Shown here: one piece after another, positions 6,434 to 6,614 of the stretch
Numbering within the stretch: the first letter of the stretch is position 1
How the letters are laid out: every line of letters begins with the position of its first letter
Assembly: GCA_021849435.1 (NCBI GenBank)
Contig: JAJZSX010000138.1
Span: 1-6,614 of the forward strand
Direction: 5' to 3'
DNA length: 6,614 nucleotides
From: Actinomycetes bacterium
Lineage (GTDB): Bacteria > Actinomycetota > Acidimicrobiia > Acidimicrobiales > RAAP-2
Program-made: the position numbers and the translations under genes
The notes under the pieces: model-generated
Databases searched by the model: none
Told to the model about the DNA's origin: nothing
Seen by the model: only the letters and a program-made list of their open reading frames with translations

Positions 6434-6484
6434 ATGCAGGATCATCTGGTAGGCCTTATAATCATGATAGCATGAATATCTCTA
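6434..6484. promoter_or_regulatory. Overlapping divergent promoters and likely MarR operator
   Basis: The AT-rich gap between the exporter and the regulator holds opposing signals. On the + strand a perfect TATAAT lies at 6457-6462, ten bases before the marR ATG, with no convincing -35 at 16-18 bases. On the - strand TATAAG (6460-6455) is matched by TAGAGA (6484-6479) across an 18-base spacer, and TATCAT (6469-6464) is a second candidate -10. The 13-base sequence at 6457-6469 is an imperfect palindrome (five of six pairs around a central C) and contains the perfect 8-base palindrome ATCATGAT (6461-6468). A MarR dimer bound there would cover both -10 elements, giving auto-repression and repression of the export operon. 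The promoter and operator assignments are inferred from sequence only. Confidence 0.5.
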
Positions 6485-6614
6485 CTTCACTACCATTGGT
6501 TCCGATGGATGAAAATTCGTCCACTGGACCGATCCTCCTGTTGACCCAGCTCTCTCGGCTGGTGAGTCGGCGCTCGACTCCCGAGCTGCTCGGCCAGACG
6601 CTCAAAGAGCTGGC
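6472..6614 (+). CDS. MarR-family transcriptional regulator, N-terminal fragment
   Basis: Only the first 47 codons lie in the window; the frame is open to the right edge. Residues 20-47 read G-P-I-L-L-L-T-Q-L-S-R-L-V-S-R-R, then L-L-G-Q-T-L-K-E-L. This fits helix 1 and the following segment of MarR proteins, which dimerise and bind palindromic operators through a winged helix (not reached here). Divergence from an MFS exporter strongly supports the call, since many MarR proteins repress adjacent efflux pumps until a ligand binds. The ATG at 6472 has no Shine-Dalgarno and lies ten bases after a TATAAT, so the mRNA may be nearly leaderless. ATG at 6505 is an alternative start that would drop an 11-residue, AT-rich, poorly conserved-looking lead. 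Confidence 0.8.
   Translation, partial: MNISTSLPLVPMDENSSTGPILLLTQLSRLVSRRSTPELLGQTLKEL

Noticed and set aside
6433..6446. GATG-N6-CATC inverted repeat as a second MarR operator
   Set aside because: Four-base arms are too short to separate from chance, and it overlaps the alternative MFS start rather than the promoter core.

Overview
This is a 6.6 kb window of GC-rich DNA that looks like Actinomycetota. The evidence is the high G+C, the GTG starts, the InhA-like enoyl reductase and the transporter subfamilies. An Acidimicrobiia-like origin is my impression from the FabI sequence and is not proven. There is no tRNA, rRNA, CRISPR array or insertion sequence, and no gene-free stretch longer than about 85 bases.

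Layout. The left edge (1-525, + strand) carries the C-terminal two thirds of an NADH-dependent enoyl-ACP reductase (FabI/InhA type) of fatty-acid synthesis. Converging on it is a small GNAT N-acetyltransferase gene (561-1009, - strand). It appears broken by a single-base deletion in the middle of its acetyl-CoA-binding motif.

From about 6400 down to 1082 on the - strand, five genes are packed head to tail with junctions of +10, -4, +11 and -29 bases. In transcription order they are: a DHA2/EmrB-QacA-type MFS exporter, an unrecognised 211-residue hydrophobic protein, a YczE/YyaS/YitT-type membrane protein, a LysE/RhtB-type exporter, and an MsbA-like ABC half-transporter. A possible hairpin terminator follows the last gene. 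At the right edge (6472 onward, + strand) a MarR-family regulator starts divergently and runs out of the window.

How it may work together. A MarR gene facing an MFS exporter across an 83-base AT-rich intergenic region is the classic layout of a drug- or toxicant-responsive efflux locus. Here the exporter gene seems to lead a co-transcribed set of four membrane proteins of different transporter families plus one unknown. The intergenic region holds a perfect TATAAT for marR, overlapping an imperfect palindrome and opposing -10-like sequences for the exporter operon. One operator could therefore control both directions. The substrate is unknown. I see no clearly new defence or mobile system. 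The most novel items are the unrecognised overlapping gene, the multi-family export operon and the damaged acetyltransferase.
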